Assembly (NCBI RefSeq): GCF_003573695.1
Contig: NC_039368.1
Location: 6,967,860 to 7,031,859 of the forward strand
Length of the DNA: 64,000 nucleotides
Origin: Papaver somniferum
Taxonomy: Eukaryota; Streptophyta; Magnoliopsida; Ranunculales; Papaveraceae
Direction: 5' to 3'
Below the pieces are notes generated by a model. That model was not told the DNA's origin. It did no database searches and was given only the letters and a program-made list of their open reading frames with translations. Shown piece by piece: positions 36,895-48,278 of the stretch (position 1 is its first letter; each line of letters opens with the position of its first letter). The translations under genes and the position numbers were made by a program.

Positions 36895-37809
36895 TTAAGG
36901 GTTGTGGTTGTTTTTCTTAGAAGCAAAAATCAACAAAGAAAACTCAACTTTCTCCTGCTCTTTCTGAAAAACCTTTTCTTCTAACCACAACTTCGTATCT
37001 AATCCACTTCTCCTCCTAAACATGAACACAGCATTCCCAGCCTCTTCTTTATTAAAGAACCAATCATGAACATCCCACATCATATCGATCAAGACTCCGT
37101 CGACGAATATAGTCCGGTTCCCCCGGAAATTCCACTGCAAGCTCTTCACCCGTATGACTTTCTTTTTATCGATCAAAACCGATAGTACCGGGCCGTCTTC
37201 TCTCGTGCATTTTATCAGTATATCATGAGCAGTGCCCAAATCACTGAATTGCGCCTTGGTGTTGTAGAGGTTGTTGCCGTTGAAATGTTCTCTCCGGGAA
37301 ACTAATGAGAATTTCGCAATTCTGCATAAACTTGAAATGTACTTCTTTGAAGCAGATGATAATTCTTCACCACCCATGTCTCCTAGAAGAAGTACTAGTT
37401 CAGAGTCAATTACGACCGCGACGTAAAACCCCGTTACAGGTTCCGGTTCCAAACCGTACTTAGCCATGGAGATATCCCAGAAAAGCTCAACCTTTGAACT
37501 CCCGGCTTCTAGTTTCCGAGTACCTTTCTTCCGTCGGAACAACCGGTAATCCGTGCTGAATTTGAAGCTCGGCGACGACATCTCGTTTACGTTTATGCTT
37601 AGACCTTGACTGTTTGCGATATTATTCTTGCACCAAGAGATTGTAATGTAAAACTGTTTCTCAGTAGATAGCTTGGTTTTGTAGAGACAGGAAATTGCAT
37701 TCTTGGTTGAAGGCAACAAGTTTGCAGGATAACAAGCTAAGTTTGCGGTGCTTGAACAAGATGTTGCATCAGATACTTTTACTGCATAATCATTGAAACA
37801 AGAAGCCAT
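36895..37809 (-). CDS. DUF868 family protein
   Basis: A single-exon gene of 304 codons, full length for the plant DUF868 family, whose molecular role is not established. The start ATG at 37809 gives MASCFNDYAVKVSDATSCSS; family members begin with a short Ser/Cys-rich segment. The middle shows the family's beta-rich core (FYITISWCKN, KVELFWDISMAKYG, GFYVAVVIDSELVLLLGD). The C-terminal signature includes VLSVLIDKKKVIRVKSLQWNFRGN, given here in part as SLQWNFRGN, then IFVDG, MMWDVHDWFF near residue 250 and AVFMFRRRSG. No signal peptide or membrane span is evident. The frame is uninterrupted and its codon use is normal, so it is probably functional. Confidence 0.93.
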   Translation of the reverse strand: MASCFNDYAVKVSDATSCSSTANLACYPANLLPSTKNAISCLYKTKLSTEKQFYITISWCKNNIANSQGLSINVNEMSSPSFKFSTDYRLFRRKKGTRKLEAGSSKVELFWDISMAKYGLEPEPVTGFYVAVVIDSELVLLLGDMGGEELSSASKKYISSLCRIAKFSLVSRREHFNGNNLYNTKAQFSDLGTAHDILIKCTREDGPVLSVLIDKKKVIRVKSLQWNFRGNRTIFVDGVLIDMMWDVHDWFFNKEEAGNAVFMFRRRSGLDTKLWLEEKVFQKEQEKVEFSLLIFASKKNNHNP

Positions 37810-38126
37810 ATCTCTCGATGAAGATTGAAAACGGAATTATTTTTTGTCAAAAAAAAAGGAAAGTTATGATTGGAAAATGGCTTCTTCTTCTTCTGATGAC
37901 TTCTCATACATGAATGGGAGAGAAAATGAGATATTGAGACAGAGAGGGTGGAGAGTGGGAGAGTTATGTCCCTATTTCTATATTGTCCTAAATGCTGCCT
38001 CTAAGATAGATATATTTGGAAGACAAAAACCAAATAGAGAAATGAAAGAGGAGGAAGACACTATTAACCAAATAGAGAAATGGTCTTAAATTCACAATAA
38101 ATTACAACTTCATAATTCCTATACAG
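37810..38126 (-). promoter_or_regulatory. DUF868 upstream region
   Basis: On the minus strand a CT-rich stretch (CCCACTCTCCACCCTCTCTG, about 37945-37965) lies about 140 bp before the ATG, a common plant 5'-leader feature. No clear TATA box is found; promoter placement is inferred. Confidence 0.35.

Positions 38127-38167
<41 letters not shown>
38127..38167. repeat. Homopolymer of 41 A
   Basis: An uninterrupted run of 41 A residues about 320 bp upstream of the DUF868 start. It could be a retroposed tail or assembly-sensitive slippage; no retrocopy is recognised beside it. Confidence 0.95.
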
Positions 38168-38170
<3 letters not shown>

Positions 38171-40944
38171 CTGACAAGAATGAAATAAAGACACAAACTT
38201 TTGTATTCTTTTTTTAAATTTATCTTGACAGTTCATGTGGGATGTTAAAACCCATTAAAGAATGCAGAACAAGAAAAAAGACATAGTATTGAAGAAGTTG
38301 GACCCATTCATTCATATTTCTACCACCAATTTTTTATAATGTAAGTTTTTTTGTTTGTATGGCCATGGAATTGAAGGTGGAGGAGTAGTGACTTGTTTTT
38401 TTTAACTGACAACAGAAAGAGATAGGGCTATCCTACGAGTAACACAGTCTGGAGGTCACTCAGAAACTTTTTATGTCTCCAACTGAAGAAACCAAAACCC
38501 ACACTCTGTACTTCAGAGTTATGTTCAAAATGAAAAAAGATTCAACTGCAATGATACTTTTTGATTCAAAAAACAGTATTAAGTTGTAACAGCCAAAAAA
38601 AAAAAAACAGTATTAACTGCCATTTTCTAGAGTAAAAAACGAAATTACAGTAAATTTTCTAGAGTAAAAAACAGTACTAACCAATTGTAGTGAGTTGTTG
38701 TTTGTTGCTTTGTATTGTTTCATTTGTGATGAAGTATATGTTTACGTGTGAGAAGGATTAGGTTTCACCTAGAGAGATAGAACAGAACATGGATACCACA
38801 AAGTAAAGAAGTTGATGATACCACAAGAAAAGAACAAATTCTGCTTCTCCTAATACATGTGTATGTTTTAAGAAAGATCTCAACAACTATGAAGTTTTCT
38901 TCATTAGCAGTTATTAGTAGTTAGCACTACCAAACCATAATGTAAAAAAGAAGCTAATTTTTAAAGGTTTACTTGTCCTCTAGCTCATCACTTCCAGATA
39001 GACTACAAGGATACCCTCATTTTTTCTAATTAACAAATGCTAATCTCAATTATTAGACAAGTTCAGGGCACACGAATTTTCATTTTTTTAGAATTAGTTT
39101 ATGATAATCTCACTTACAAGTCTGTTTCGCGGCAGCATCGTTCCGAACTTCTTCGTTCTGACGGCGCCATAATTTTTTCAGTCATTTTACCGATCAATGT
39201 AAAACTTGAGCAAAAGACATAGAATCTACTAACAAAAGACTACCAAACAAAGAATTGAGGGGTTTGTTTTACTGTTTATCTTTTCCTGTGATTTGATTAG
39301 ATATGCATTGAACTAAAAACCAACGACTTGAAAACATAAGAAAACATCATCACAAAACAAAGTCAAAACTCAATGACACAATTTTTTTGTTTTAATAAGA
39401 CTAAGTTTGTAGTTTATACACCAAAATGTTCTGCAATGAAAATGACTAATAAATCTACTGACCCTTCCAAGAATTTCAACTTTCCTGCAATGAAAATGAC
39501 TCTTTAAATTCCGTGACCCTTTCAAAAACTTCCACACACAGAGAGCCAGAGGTTCACACTTACTAAATTGTTAGTTGGGTTTTTATTTAAGTCTACCAGC
39601 TTATTTATTGGTGCCTGTCTACTTATAAGCCAACCGGGCAACCCTAGCACGTGCAAGGCTCAACCCCACTCACCAGCATAAACTCGAGATAGAGGTTTTC
39701 TTGTTCATAAACCAACTTAAATCTATAGGATTTTTTCTTGTGAACCCTATGTCGTCTAAGTACATGATTCATACATGAATTTATGATTAAGTACTACTTT
39801 TAAGTCGAATATTGTCCCTAAGATTGTAACTCCTCAATTTTGTTGTAAACTCGTGATGGTACATGACCTGAACAAGCTAGAACTACATAAACTATACTGC
39901 AGTTCACATATTTGGTTAGTGTTTATGATGTGAATTGGCTGTTTGGAAAAGAAAAATCTGAAAATGAAAGAGTAGGTCCAAAATTTATGAGAGACACGGA
40001 CATTCTCACCCTGTTTACCTTGAGAGTAGTCAATTCCAAGTCATAAATTTTTCTGTCTACCCCTAACTTTAGTACGGCAACATCTCAAGAATCCCTCCTT
40101 TTTATCACCAAATAAGATGAAATGCAGAACACAGAAATCCTATTATTCGAATATGACCACAAATATCACATCCATGTTCGTGCGTAGAGCTTAATCAACC
40201 TCATTTATATCAACATTATCATCAAACAAGAAAGCGTAAAAAAAAAATTCAAGTAGGCTTTGTTCTTAAAAACAAAATGATATTTTGTTGCTGCAAAACT
40301 ATAGATTTTAAGAAACTGCATCAGATAGTGGTTTAGAAGCATGACGTGCCAAGTTGAAGGACTCACATTGTAAATTCCCATTGAATGGCAAATTCACATT
40401 CTTATATCTTATCAGTTTGTTCTATCCTATATCAATAAGATGATGACAATTCGGAGTTAAGGACTGTTTTTTAACAGAAACAGCGGAAAATTAAATAATT
40501 AAGAAAAGGGAAGAAACTGTTTCTTATGAACCTCTACGTATGTGAAAATCCAAAACTTCCCATGATGGATAAAGGACCAGCATTTTAGATTTAGCAGACA
40601 TTAGATGGGACTGACATAGTTGGCAAATCTACCTGTCATCAAACGAATAAGTTTTGAAGTTAGAATCTCTGCAAGCAGCATTTACACATAGAATCAAGAA
40701 GTAAACTCTGCATTGAATAGGACACATTTTTCAAGCATGCTATGACAACAGACTGAGAAACATCTGAAAGATTATGTTGTTTACATTGGAAAAAGCAAAA
40801 AATCCGAAGAACCCATGGGATTTTAATCATTTTATTGACGATAAAAGAAGATTTTCCTTGACACCTAGAAACTAAGCTTCAGCCAATATAATGTGTAACC
40901 CCTCACTGCACTGCTCCATAAAATCCTCTTAGTCAACGCCTATC
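38168..40944. other. Intergenic, no gene seen
   Basis: AT-rich non-coding DNA. A short direct repeat CTGCAATGAAAATGACT occurs at 39432 and 39484 followed by similar tails. No transposon ends or conserved frames recognised. Confidence 0.5.
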
Positions 40945-41068
40945 TTTGCTTTAGGGTAATCACACTAGTTTCGTCCCCAGCTCCACCTTACATCAAATGA
41001 GCTAATCTTTGCTTTAGGGAAATCACACTAGTTTCACCCCCAGCTCCACCTTTCATTAAATGAGCTAA
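40945..41068. repeat. Tandem duplication of about 60 bp
   Basis: TTTGCTTTAGGG(T/A)AATCACA, CTAGTTTC and CCCCAGCTCCACCTT, then AAATGAGCTAA, occur twice in succession with few differences. Confidence 0.9.
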
Positions 41069-41314
41069 AACCTTGTATGATAAACCTCAACTTCTTGGCA
41101 ACTGATAGAGTGAAACTCACTCGTAGAGTCTATTAGTATACCGAAGCATTACCATGTGATATTGGTGAAAAGAATTTACACAGAAAGCATTCTAAACTTA
41201 AAGCATGACTGGATAATGAGGTTAGCAACTAGTGAGACAGAAAAACAAATGGTGTAATCTAAGACTTGAGCAGTCCAGTGCGAATCAAAAAAAGAAAGAA
41301 CACAACATCTAGTG

Positions 41315-41700
41315 TCAGGACCCATTTTTAATGAACTCGTAAACCAGAAGCCTGTGGCGACCTTCAGAGCAAAACTCAACCAGTCTCGCCAAATTCAAAT
41401 GGTGGGTGCTACTTATAGTTGCAACTTCCATTTTAGACTGTTTCCCCCCTTGCTCAGTTTCTTCTAGTAGTTCTACTGGCAAGAATCCCTTTATAAACGG
41501 TCCCAAAACCTCCAGACCCGAGTTTCTCCTCAAATCCCTTGGTTGAACTATGGAGGTCACTGAATGAGAATTGGAGCGGAGTGCCAGAGGCATATTCCAG
41601 CAATGCATACTCTGCCGATAATGAATTAAATTTTGGGCTGTTTCTGTAGCACCAAATTCCATAGACCGCCTTAGATGATTTACTACTCAGCGTCGTAGTA
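41315..41700 (-). pseudogene. Receptor-like kinase fragment (G-type lectin RLK, At1g34300-like)
   Basis: One frame encodes SFSDLHSSTKGFEEKLGSGG and FGTVYKGILASRTT, the juxtamembrane and glycine-rich loop of an RLK. After a frameshift the next frame gives EQGGKQSKMEVATISSTHHL and LLVYEFIKNGS, the alpha-C to hinge region, ending at a stop. The wording is closest, from memory of the family, to G-type lectin S-receptor-like kinases such as At1g34300. The extracellular, transmembrane, catalytic HRD and DFG parts are absent. The expected VAVK lysine segment is disrupted. It is a truncated duplicate without kinase function. Confidence 0.85.
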
Positions 41701-42081
41701 AGAGCAAACGAAGGTGGATTTGGAGTTCACTGATCCGCAATTCTTAACCTATGAAATACTAGGAACAGTGGGCAAATGAACCAGCTAACAAAAGTTGTTG
41801 CTTCATAGTAACAAACTCCTGCCTCATCAGCAAGAGCTTTCGACGCAATACATGTGGAATCTTTTAGGCAATTCGACTTAATAAAAGAACTGAGAAGAGG
41901 ACCCGGGTTCGTAATTAAGAAACATAGTATTATCTAATACCATCATGGTTAAAGAACTAGTTCAGTTTGATAGTCTAATACACTATCATTTGGATCTACC
42001 GACTAGAAATTTTGAGATGCACAACCACAAATAGGACTTGTTACATTATCATTACAAACACCCATGTTACCACTAACACTG

Positions 42082-42246
42082 ATAAACTAAACACTGATAT
42101 GTAACAGCTTCCCATCTCTCGGTTAAATTCCCATAAACTAAACACTGATATGTAACAGCTTCCCATCTCTCGGTTAAATTCCCGCACCCATAAACTAAAC
42201 ACTGATATGTAACAGCTTCCCATCTCTCGGTTAAATTCCCGCACCC
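42082..42246. repeat. Three-unit tandem repeat (51/57 bp)
   Basis: ATAAACTAAACACTGATATG ... CTCTCGGTTAAATTCCC recurs at 42082, 42133 and 42190 with almost no differences; units two and three add CGCACCC. Near identity indicates recent expansion or homogenisation. Confidence 0.95.
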
Positions 42247-42320
42247 CCAACAGAAGAAAACATTCTCTACTTCCCATCAGAATTAATAATAAAGATTAGC
42301 AGTTTCACCAAAGTCACTAC

Positions 42321-42455
42321 TATAAGCTATTCTGACATAAATCTGAAGAGTAATATCACTGACACTAAGTTGTAAAATTCCAATATCCGAAAGACTTTTT
42401 AAACTTGGGAATGTTAATAAGCTATTCTGACAGAAGTCTGAAGAGTAATATCACT
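42321..42455. repeat. Direct repeat pair
   Basis: TAAGCTATTCTGACA followed by TCTGAAGAGTAATATCACT occurs at about 42321 and 42417, separated by unrelated sequence. Confidence 0.85.
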
Positions 42456-42923
42456 AAGTTCGCAGGATTGAAACCCTGGAAGAACAAAATACACCTCTTA
42501 ACAAAGAAGCTTTAGATCTGAGAGTGACAAAATCAACTATAATCTCAGGACGCATAACTTCACAGGTCTAGCTAGAAGCTCTTATAATGCAGTAAAGACT
42601 AGCAACAGACACGAGTTTCTGCATTTTTGACTCATTCAAAAAGCAACAGATTTGTTAGCTCAGCAACCTTGACCAGGTTGGCCAACACAACAATGCTAAA
42701 AAATCTAGTGAATTCAATACATGGGAAGACAATAACACACAAACTAGATTAGTGCTTAATTTAGATCTTATTCTTTTTGCTAATTCCAGAAGACCCACTT
42801 CTTCTTTTTTCTAAATTCTCATACATGCAATATAAAAATGAAAATCACTTAATGAAACTCTATATTGCATAAATTTGAATATAGTTTTGTCTCTTCAACT
42901 ACATTTGAGTACTGAAAATCACT

Positions 42924-43098
42924 TAATTTTAGCCGAATACTCGAATAGGTTGGAGTAGTCGCCTTTATATAGCTTTTGATGCATTAGGTTGAATTCATGA
43001 GCTATCAGCCATTTTATAGCTCATGAACTCAACCTAATGCGACAAAAGCTACATAAAGACGATTAACCCAACCTATTCGAGTATGTGGCTAAAATTAG
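42924..43098. mobile_element. Foldback MITE-like hairpin, about 175 bp
   Basis: Two arms of about 80 bp, about 85% complementary by eye, run from TAATTTTAGCC (42924) to GGCTAAAATTA (43098) with a small loop around CAGCCATTTTAT. Shared arm blocks include ACTCGAATAGGTTGG, TAGCTTTTG, GCATTAGGTTGA and TTCATGAGCTAT. It has no coding capacity. A TA or TTA target duplication is possible but ambiguous. Confidence 0.85.
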
Positions 43099-45079
43099 TA
43101 CTTCCAAGTCCAACTACTGAAACAAAGTATAATCTTTTCGATTACCGAAAGATGTGCACATATTTAGACAGCAAGCGGCAAACAAAAGATGAACACTAAA
43201 ACATAAGAGTTCCTTGTCTCTTTTATTCTTTTGATAGATGATAAACAGTGAATGTTAGATGTCTTAATGGTGAAAGCAAGCCTTATAATTACACAAAAAC
43301 AGATGCAGAATTTCCACAGTGTCACAATTTTAGGCATCTATAACATAGGTTCTAACTGATTATACATCGACTTGTGTAGACACTGGAAGTTATACACTCA
43401 ATATGTATGTAGACCTTCTAAAGGTTAGTTGGAAATATTATACCCAAAATGATTAACCCAATAAAGAAATTGTTAAATTTAACCGCTGGCTTTGAAAACA
43501 GGCTCCACTGAGTACATGGCTTTCAAAGATCACTTGACGTCATCCGAATTTCTATCGATGGACGTAGAAGGACTGATATCCTGGCGTGCCTGGACTGGCA
43601 TTAACAGTAGTAGAAACCACGCTAAATGTCAAATACTACTCTGGTTAACAAAGTTACTAAGGGCCTATCCAAACAGTCGCTCACATTTTGAACAGTCTTC
43701 CCCTAACTGACTAATTACAACAAACACTAAACTGTGAAGTAAAAAATATTTTAAGGTTTTCTTGCCAAATGTAGCACTGCAAATTTGACGGATGCTTCAT
43801 GGTGGTAGGGTCACAACGTGATTTATCAGCATCCACAGTGCAGAGATCAAGCATTATGGCCTATAATAGTGTATGTGTAGTCCTTTTCGAGCTTAAGTTC
43901 TATCACAAAAAGTCATGACCCACCTTCCAGCCTACAATACTACCTACCCAAAACAGCAAGGACATTAATGCCAAAGTCAAGATAATCTTATGCATCTCTA
44001 CACTTCGTGCTGAGGTTTCAGGTATATGGTTGACGCTATTCGGAAGCAAGGCTTTGCTGGACAAAAAAAAGAGAGGAAATTTTGGCACAGCTGAATCGAG
44101 GTTGTTTTTAGTTCAAAAGTCACAAACATGGCACTGTTTGTAATACTTTTTCATAAATGACTTGCATACTTCTGGAATTCATGGCCTCTGTTGCGTGTGA
44201 TTTTTCTTCAGTCTAGTGACTACGCACTTTAAAAGCACAGTGGCATGGACATGATACTAATACTGAGATAACACAAAGGCGACGAAATAACACAAATACT
44301 GAGACAGGTGGACATTGAAAACACAATAGGAAACACGCTCCATCCACGCCACTTACTAGGCACTGGTGACATGAAACGACTTCTATCCTTGGATCATGGA
44401 CCATTAAGAAAATTTAGGGCATCCAGATGCATGCTGCATCATGGGTTCAAGCAAGACGCACGCCAATGGGTGCACTGTGCGCAATCACAGAGTCAACCAA
44501 GTACAATGAAAATGTCCTCCAACTATCCATAGAGGTGCCTACCTAAGATGCACACAACACGACTGTTTGATCTAAGGTCCACTGTACACTGCCTGAAATT
44601 TATAAGTCAACAAAGTAAGCCGCATAATGGAGTTGTTGGGATCTCGAGAAGATGGTTGTGGTTGAACTCATCTCTCAAAACAGATTATGAAATGATGTTA
44701 TCAGACACAGTTGTGTACAACTGGTAAACCATTTTCACCTCCCAATAAGGAAACAACCATTTTAGTGATGTTTATGATTGAAAAATTAATTCACATTTCT
44801 AACAGTTTTGAACAAGGGAAATAAGAATGTCCAAGTAGATACTGGAAAGATTTGCTTGTTTTTTCTGTTGTTTGTCAATAACCTTGGTTCCTAATTCCTG
44901 AATGACCTGACTCAAACTAATCTAAGGGAGAGCTAGTGGCCACATAAGCTACCACTACGAATGGCCTTCAGACTCAATTGGTGATGGGGGGAGTCTATGG
45001 TGATTAAACCATGGATCATAGTAGTAAACTTGTCAGGAGTGAACTGCACAAATAATCCACGGGCAAGGTAGAGGCTACA
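43099..45079. other. No gene seen
   Basis: Non-coding sequence. Small frames near 43492 and 44308 lack any recognisable domain. A perfect TGACGTCA palindrome lies near 43536 but without an associated gene. Confidence 0.45.
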
Positions 45080-45700
45080 TAAGCTGTTGCACTATTGAAG
45101 AACTCCACCAAAACCCTCCATAATAGTATCCCAAACGATATTACAGTTATCCCCATATGATGAAAATGCGGAGTATAAGGTTGTTTGGACCAAGGATAAG
45201 TCCGGTAATGTTACAGCTAGAAACATCCTCTTATTATCAAGTGAAACCAATATTATTGGCTCAAACTGGGTGAAGGTATGGAGACTTCCTAGCCTACAGA
45301 AAATTTGAAATTTCATTTGGCTCCCATGTCACAATAGGATCCAAATCTCTATGTAGAAAACACCTAGTCTCATCCCTGGTTGCACTTACAGAAATTGTTT
45401 CTCATCTGTTTTTTTTAACTGTTCTGTTTCTAATCATAGTTGCAAATCTGTAACAGATAAGTGGGGAATCAAGGTTCCTTAAAAGTTAAATCATCCAACC
45501 CTACTTGGATTGTAAAGGTTAGCCATATGATTACCTAATTCTGTTTTCCAACAGCAGAAATTTGCTAGTCATAATGTCGCCGCTGGAGCTTCGACTGAAG
45601 GTCGGAAATGCTATCATATATAGTAGCAGCAGGCAGTCAAAGACGAAGTCCCACTCCTCCCAGTCAGGGATATGTGAAACTAAGAGAAATGCCCCATTGA
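45080..45700. repeat. Dispersed repeat, copy 2 (partner at 2700-3350)
   Basis: Collinear with 2700-3350 in the same orientation: the TATCCC...ATT...CCCC block, AAGGTTGTT/AAGGTTATT, the CTAGAAACAT region, TTTGGCTCCCATGT and AGCAGCAGGCA. A 74-codon minus-strand frame (45092-45316) has no counterpart in copy 1. Confidence 0.55.
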
Positions 45701-46029
45701 CCGGCAAACAATAATGTCATATGTCATCGGGTGGACAACATATTTTATCAGTATGCCAGCATTTTGGGTGGACATATTATATGATGACGTTAATCTACAA
45801 ACACACTTGATATGATGGCTGAATGGATCCCAGAAGAAAGAAAAAAAAAACTGAGGAATAAGGGGTTTGAAGACACCATTTCGGGATAGGTTTCTTAGCC
45901 ATGTTATATAAGACATCCTCAACTTCACCAAAGATGGCTTAGAAAGAAGATCTGACAAGATAACATAATTCTTGAATGCATTGAAAGAAGTGGTAAATAC
46001 ACTTATACGCCAGCTGAAAGAGTCCTAGA

Positions 46030-46336
46030 CTTATACCATGGAAAAATGGGAACATGTGTAGATCCTATTTTTCAAGAGTTGCTCTACTAACCGGAGTTGA
46101 AGACATTTCATCAAGAACCTTGAAGGCCCAGTACATTACACATGAAAATGTAAAGCATACTTGTTTTTAAGGAGTAACTGAATCTAATCTCTTTAGTATT
46201 TACTATTGTTGTTCTACGCGTGGTTCTACCCTAAACTCCATCTCATTAAGGCAGTGGTAGTATGTGAATACTTAGGTCTTGGGGATAAAATTAATTGATC
46301 AAGATGTATATATCAAAATGCAAAAATGATATTAGA
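46030..46336. repeat. Block G, copy 1 (3' flank of the NFD6-like gene)
   Basis: Shares AAATGTAAAGCATACTTGT, the CTCTTTAGTAT stretch and the following region with 49300-49525 and 63440-63620. It is the downstream part of a duplicated unit that includes the NFD6-like gene. Confidence 0.7.
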
Positions 46337-46748
46337 CTAACCGTCATTAGATGAGCTAACTTCAGTCGGAAGCTTAGAAACCAGGCAAGCAGCAGCAGTC
46401 GCGCTGTGAATTGGGTGCAAAGTATTCAACAACAATGCCTCTCTTCTCAACCTTCAATCAGATCAACACAAAAAGAAAATCAAATTTCAATTCAGAAATC
46501 AAAATCCTATATACATTTACAAACAGAATATGAACTTAATTTGATGAAATCAAACTATTTATACAAAAAAAAAAAAACCTGTGAGGAGTAGAGATTCGAG
46601 TTTGTGTGAAGAAGAAATTCGCTGATTTTGAAGAAGAAGATGCTGAAGCTGGAAATGAAAATGATTGAGAGATATTATTTAAATTTTTGGTTGATTTACA
46701 GAAATTACGGACGAATACGGATGTTCGAGATAGTGAAAATGCTGCCAT
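46337..46748 (-). CDS. Small mitochondrial-type protein, NUCLEAR FUSION DEFECTIVE 6-like (two exons)
   Basis: Exon 1 is 46579-46748 and exon 2 is 46337-46451, joined across CACAG|GTTTTT and TTGAAG|GTTGAG to give 94 aa. The N-terminal half is rich in Ser, Arg, Phe and Ala with almost no acidic residues, as in a mitochondrial targeting peptide (MAAFSLSRTSVFVRNFC). Exon 2 encodes LRREALLLNTLHPIHSATAA and CLVSKLP, resembling the LPLHS-A-A motif of the NFD6 family; Arabidopsis NFD6 is a mitochondrial protein needed for polar nuclear fusion. The family call is by motif and gene structure only. Its frameshifted copy lies at 49526-49927, and gene A is next upstream. Confidence 0.7.
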
Positions 46749-47235
46749 TTTTGTCTGTTCAAAGCTTCAACCCTAAACCTCTGTGAGGAAAATGTCCCTT
46801 TTCTTTCTTTTTTTCTATTTACATCCTACAAATTTACTTGTTAACCCCTCTGACCCTTATCCAATATTCGGGTAATCATTTGGTTCTTTTATGACCCATA
46901 TCCAATTTTGGTACCGGCAGGCCGGCACCTTAAAAAACAAAATGTACACACATTGAAGATACGCAAGAGCATCTTTATATAAGTCTGAAATCTGAATAGA
47001 CATTACAATCTCCTACCAACTCAAATGAATATAGACATTACAATCTCCTGCCATTGAAGAAACTTGTTCTGCCAAACTGGAAACAAAATCAAACACAAAT
47101 AAGAAAAAGAATACAAGTCTGATATAAATAAACTCCGAAGGCCACTACTTAGAACAACAAAATGATGAACATCTTTTAACCGTCGCTTCGAGCCACTGAT
47201 CAGAAAGCAGATCAACATGTCTTAAATACGTCAAT
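46749..47235. other. Spacer between NFD6-like gene and gene A
   Basis: Contains the NFD6-like upstream region (shared with 49928-50080) and the 3' flank of gene A (shared in part with 55620-55740 and 62520-62640). A duplicated AGACATTACAATCTCCT occurs at about 46998 and 47034. Confidence 0.5.
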
Positions 47236-48030
47236 CTACATTTCGGACTCATGTAGCTTACGGGTTGCATAAGATGTTCCTGCATTGTTATACGAACCCC
47301 AGATATCTGGATGGAATCTTGCTTCATCTTTGTCCGGAATCAACTCTTCAATGTTCACAGCCACTAGAGATATTCCTCCATAGAAACGGCTCGCTTGAAC
47401 ATTTGTTGTATAATCGCCCTCAAATTTCAGTGCACCTGGTGCTTTGATGATTTTCAAAAAAGTATTCCTCGGAATATTTTGAATATCAAGATCCTCAAAA
47501 GGAACCCAATTATTAGGAATACTACTATCACCACTCCTCCATGGTTTTTCATCAGCTGATCCACTACCAACACCACGACACTCTTTAAGTTTTGAAGTCA
47601 GATCGGAAACTTGTTCTGCCAAACTGGAAACTTGTTCCGTCAACTTGGAAACTTTTCTATTAAGAGCTTCTTTCTCAGCCAATAGTACTGCTTCAGGAGT
47701 ATGAATACCAGGCAGCCTATAAAATGGCGAACTTAGTGGTTCACGTGCCCAGGTGAAGTGGTGGTAATTACTGACCATCTGGTACACCACCCAGCCTTGA
47801 CAATTTATAAGCTTAAAAGTCACTCCATCAAACTTGATGGAAGATAAGAAAACATTAAAATCACTTTCTTTGTTATTTGCCAAACAGAGATGTTTCGAGT
47901 AATCTAAGAATCCGTAATCGATTATACCTGATAGCGCAATGGGGGTACCAATTGGCTCCTTCATCCTGTATAGTTTTAACCCCGGCGTTTCACGGCATAT
48001 ATACAACTGAGGATCTTTATACCATGCCAT
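47236..48030 (-). CDS. Uncharacterised coiled-coil family, gene A (264 aa)
   Basis: I do not recognise this family. A single intact exon begins MAWYKDPQLYI. The first 110 residues are a globular segment ending in REPLSSPFYRLPG; residues about 115-150 form a heptad-type coiled coil (EALNRKVSKLTEQVSSLAEQ). A conserved C-terminal domain of about 95 residues follows (NWVPFEDL, NVQASRFYGG, ELIPDKDEARF, IWGSYNN), ending HESEM. No signal peptide or membrane span. Gene B (59603-60424) is a full-length paralogue and gene C a broken one. The TATA-like sequence is 250 bp upstream. Conservation of two long frames argues for real protein. Function unknown; a dimerising cytosolic or nuclear protein is possible. 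Confidence 0.8.
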   Translation of the reverse strand: MAWYKDPQLYICRETPGLKLYRMKEPIGTPIALSGIIDYGFLDYSKHLCLANNKESDFNVFLSSIKFDGVTFKLINCQGWVVYQMVSNYHHFTWAREPLSSPFYRLPGIHTPEAVLLAEKEALNRKVSKLTEQVSSLAEQVSDLTSKLKECRGVGSGSADEKPWRSGDSSIPNNWVPFEDLDIQNIPRNTFLKIIKAPGALKFEGDYTTNVQASRFYGGISLVAVNIEELIPDKDEARFHPDIWGSYNNAGTSYATRKLHESEM

Positions 48031-48184
48031 AGTTACTCACTGAACGTGAATGACCAAAGGCTGAGGAACTGCAGATAAAAGAGCACTGTGAGAATCTGAA
48101 TATTTCGTATTAAGTTGTTCTCAGTTACTACTTTGAAGGACAGATGGAGAGTCCTTTTTTGATCAGATGTGAGGGAGAGTCTGA

Positions 48185-48249
48185 ACAAGAAGTTCTTGTG
48201 AAGTTATCTAAAGAGAGAAAACAAGAAGTTCTTGTGAAGTTATCTAAAT
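48185..48249. repeat. Direct repeat in the gene A leader
   Basis: ACAAGAAGTTCTTGTGAAGT plus TATCTAAA occurs twice (about 48185 and 48222), between the TATA box and ATG of gene A. Each copy holds an ACAAGAA/TTCTTGT inverted pair around one base. Confidence 0.9.
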
Positions 48250-48278
48250 TGCGGTCCTTAACAAGATAAAACACAATG

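Noticed and set aside
42041..42277. 78-codon frame with REFNREMGSCYISVFSL repeats
   Set aside because: Direct consequence of the tandem repeat, and repeat units differ in length by exactly six bases with no start or domain support.
43536..43543. TGACGTCA bZIP-type palindrome as a regulatory site
   Set aside because: No gene within reach; an 8-mer can occur by chance.
43492..43710. 72-codon frame
   Set aside because: No domain, no codon-usage signal that I can judge, no copy elsewhere in the window.
48185..48249. Heat-shock element
   Set aside because: GAA and TTC are separated by one base, not the two of nGAAnnTTCn.
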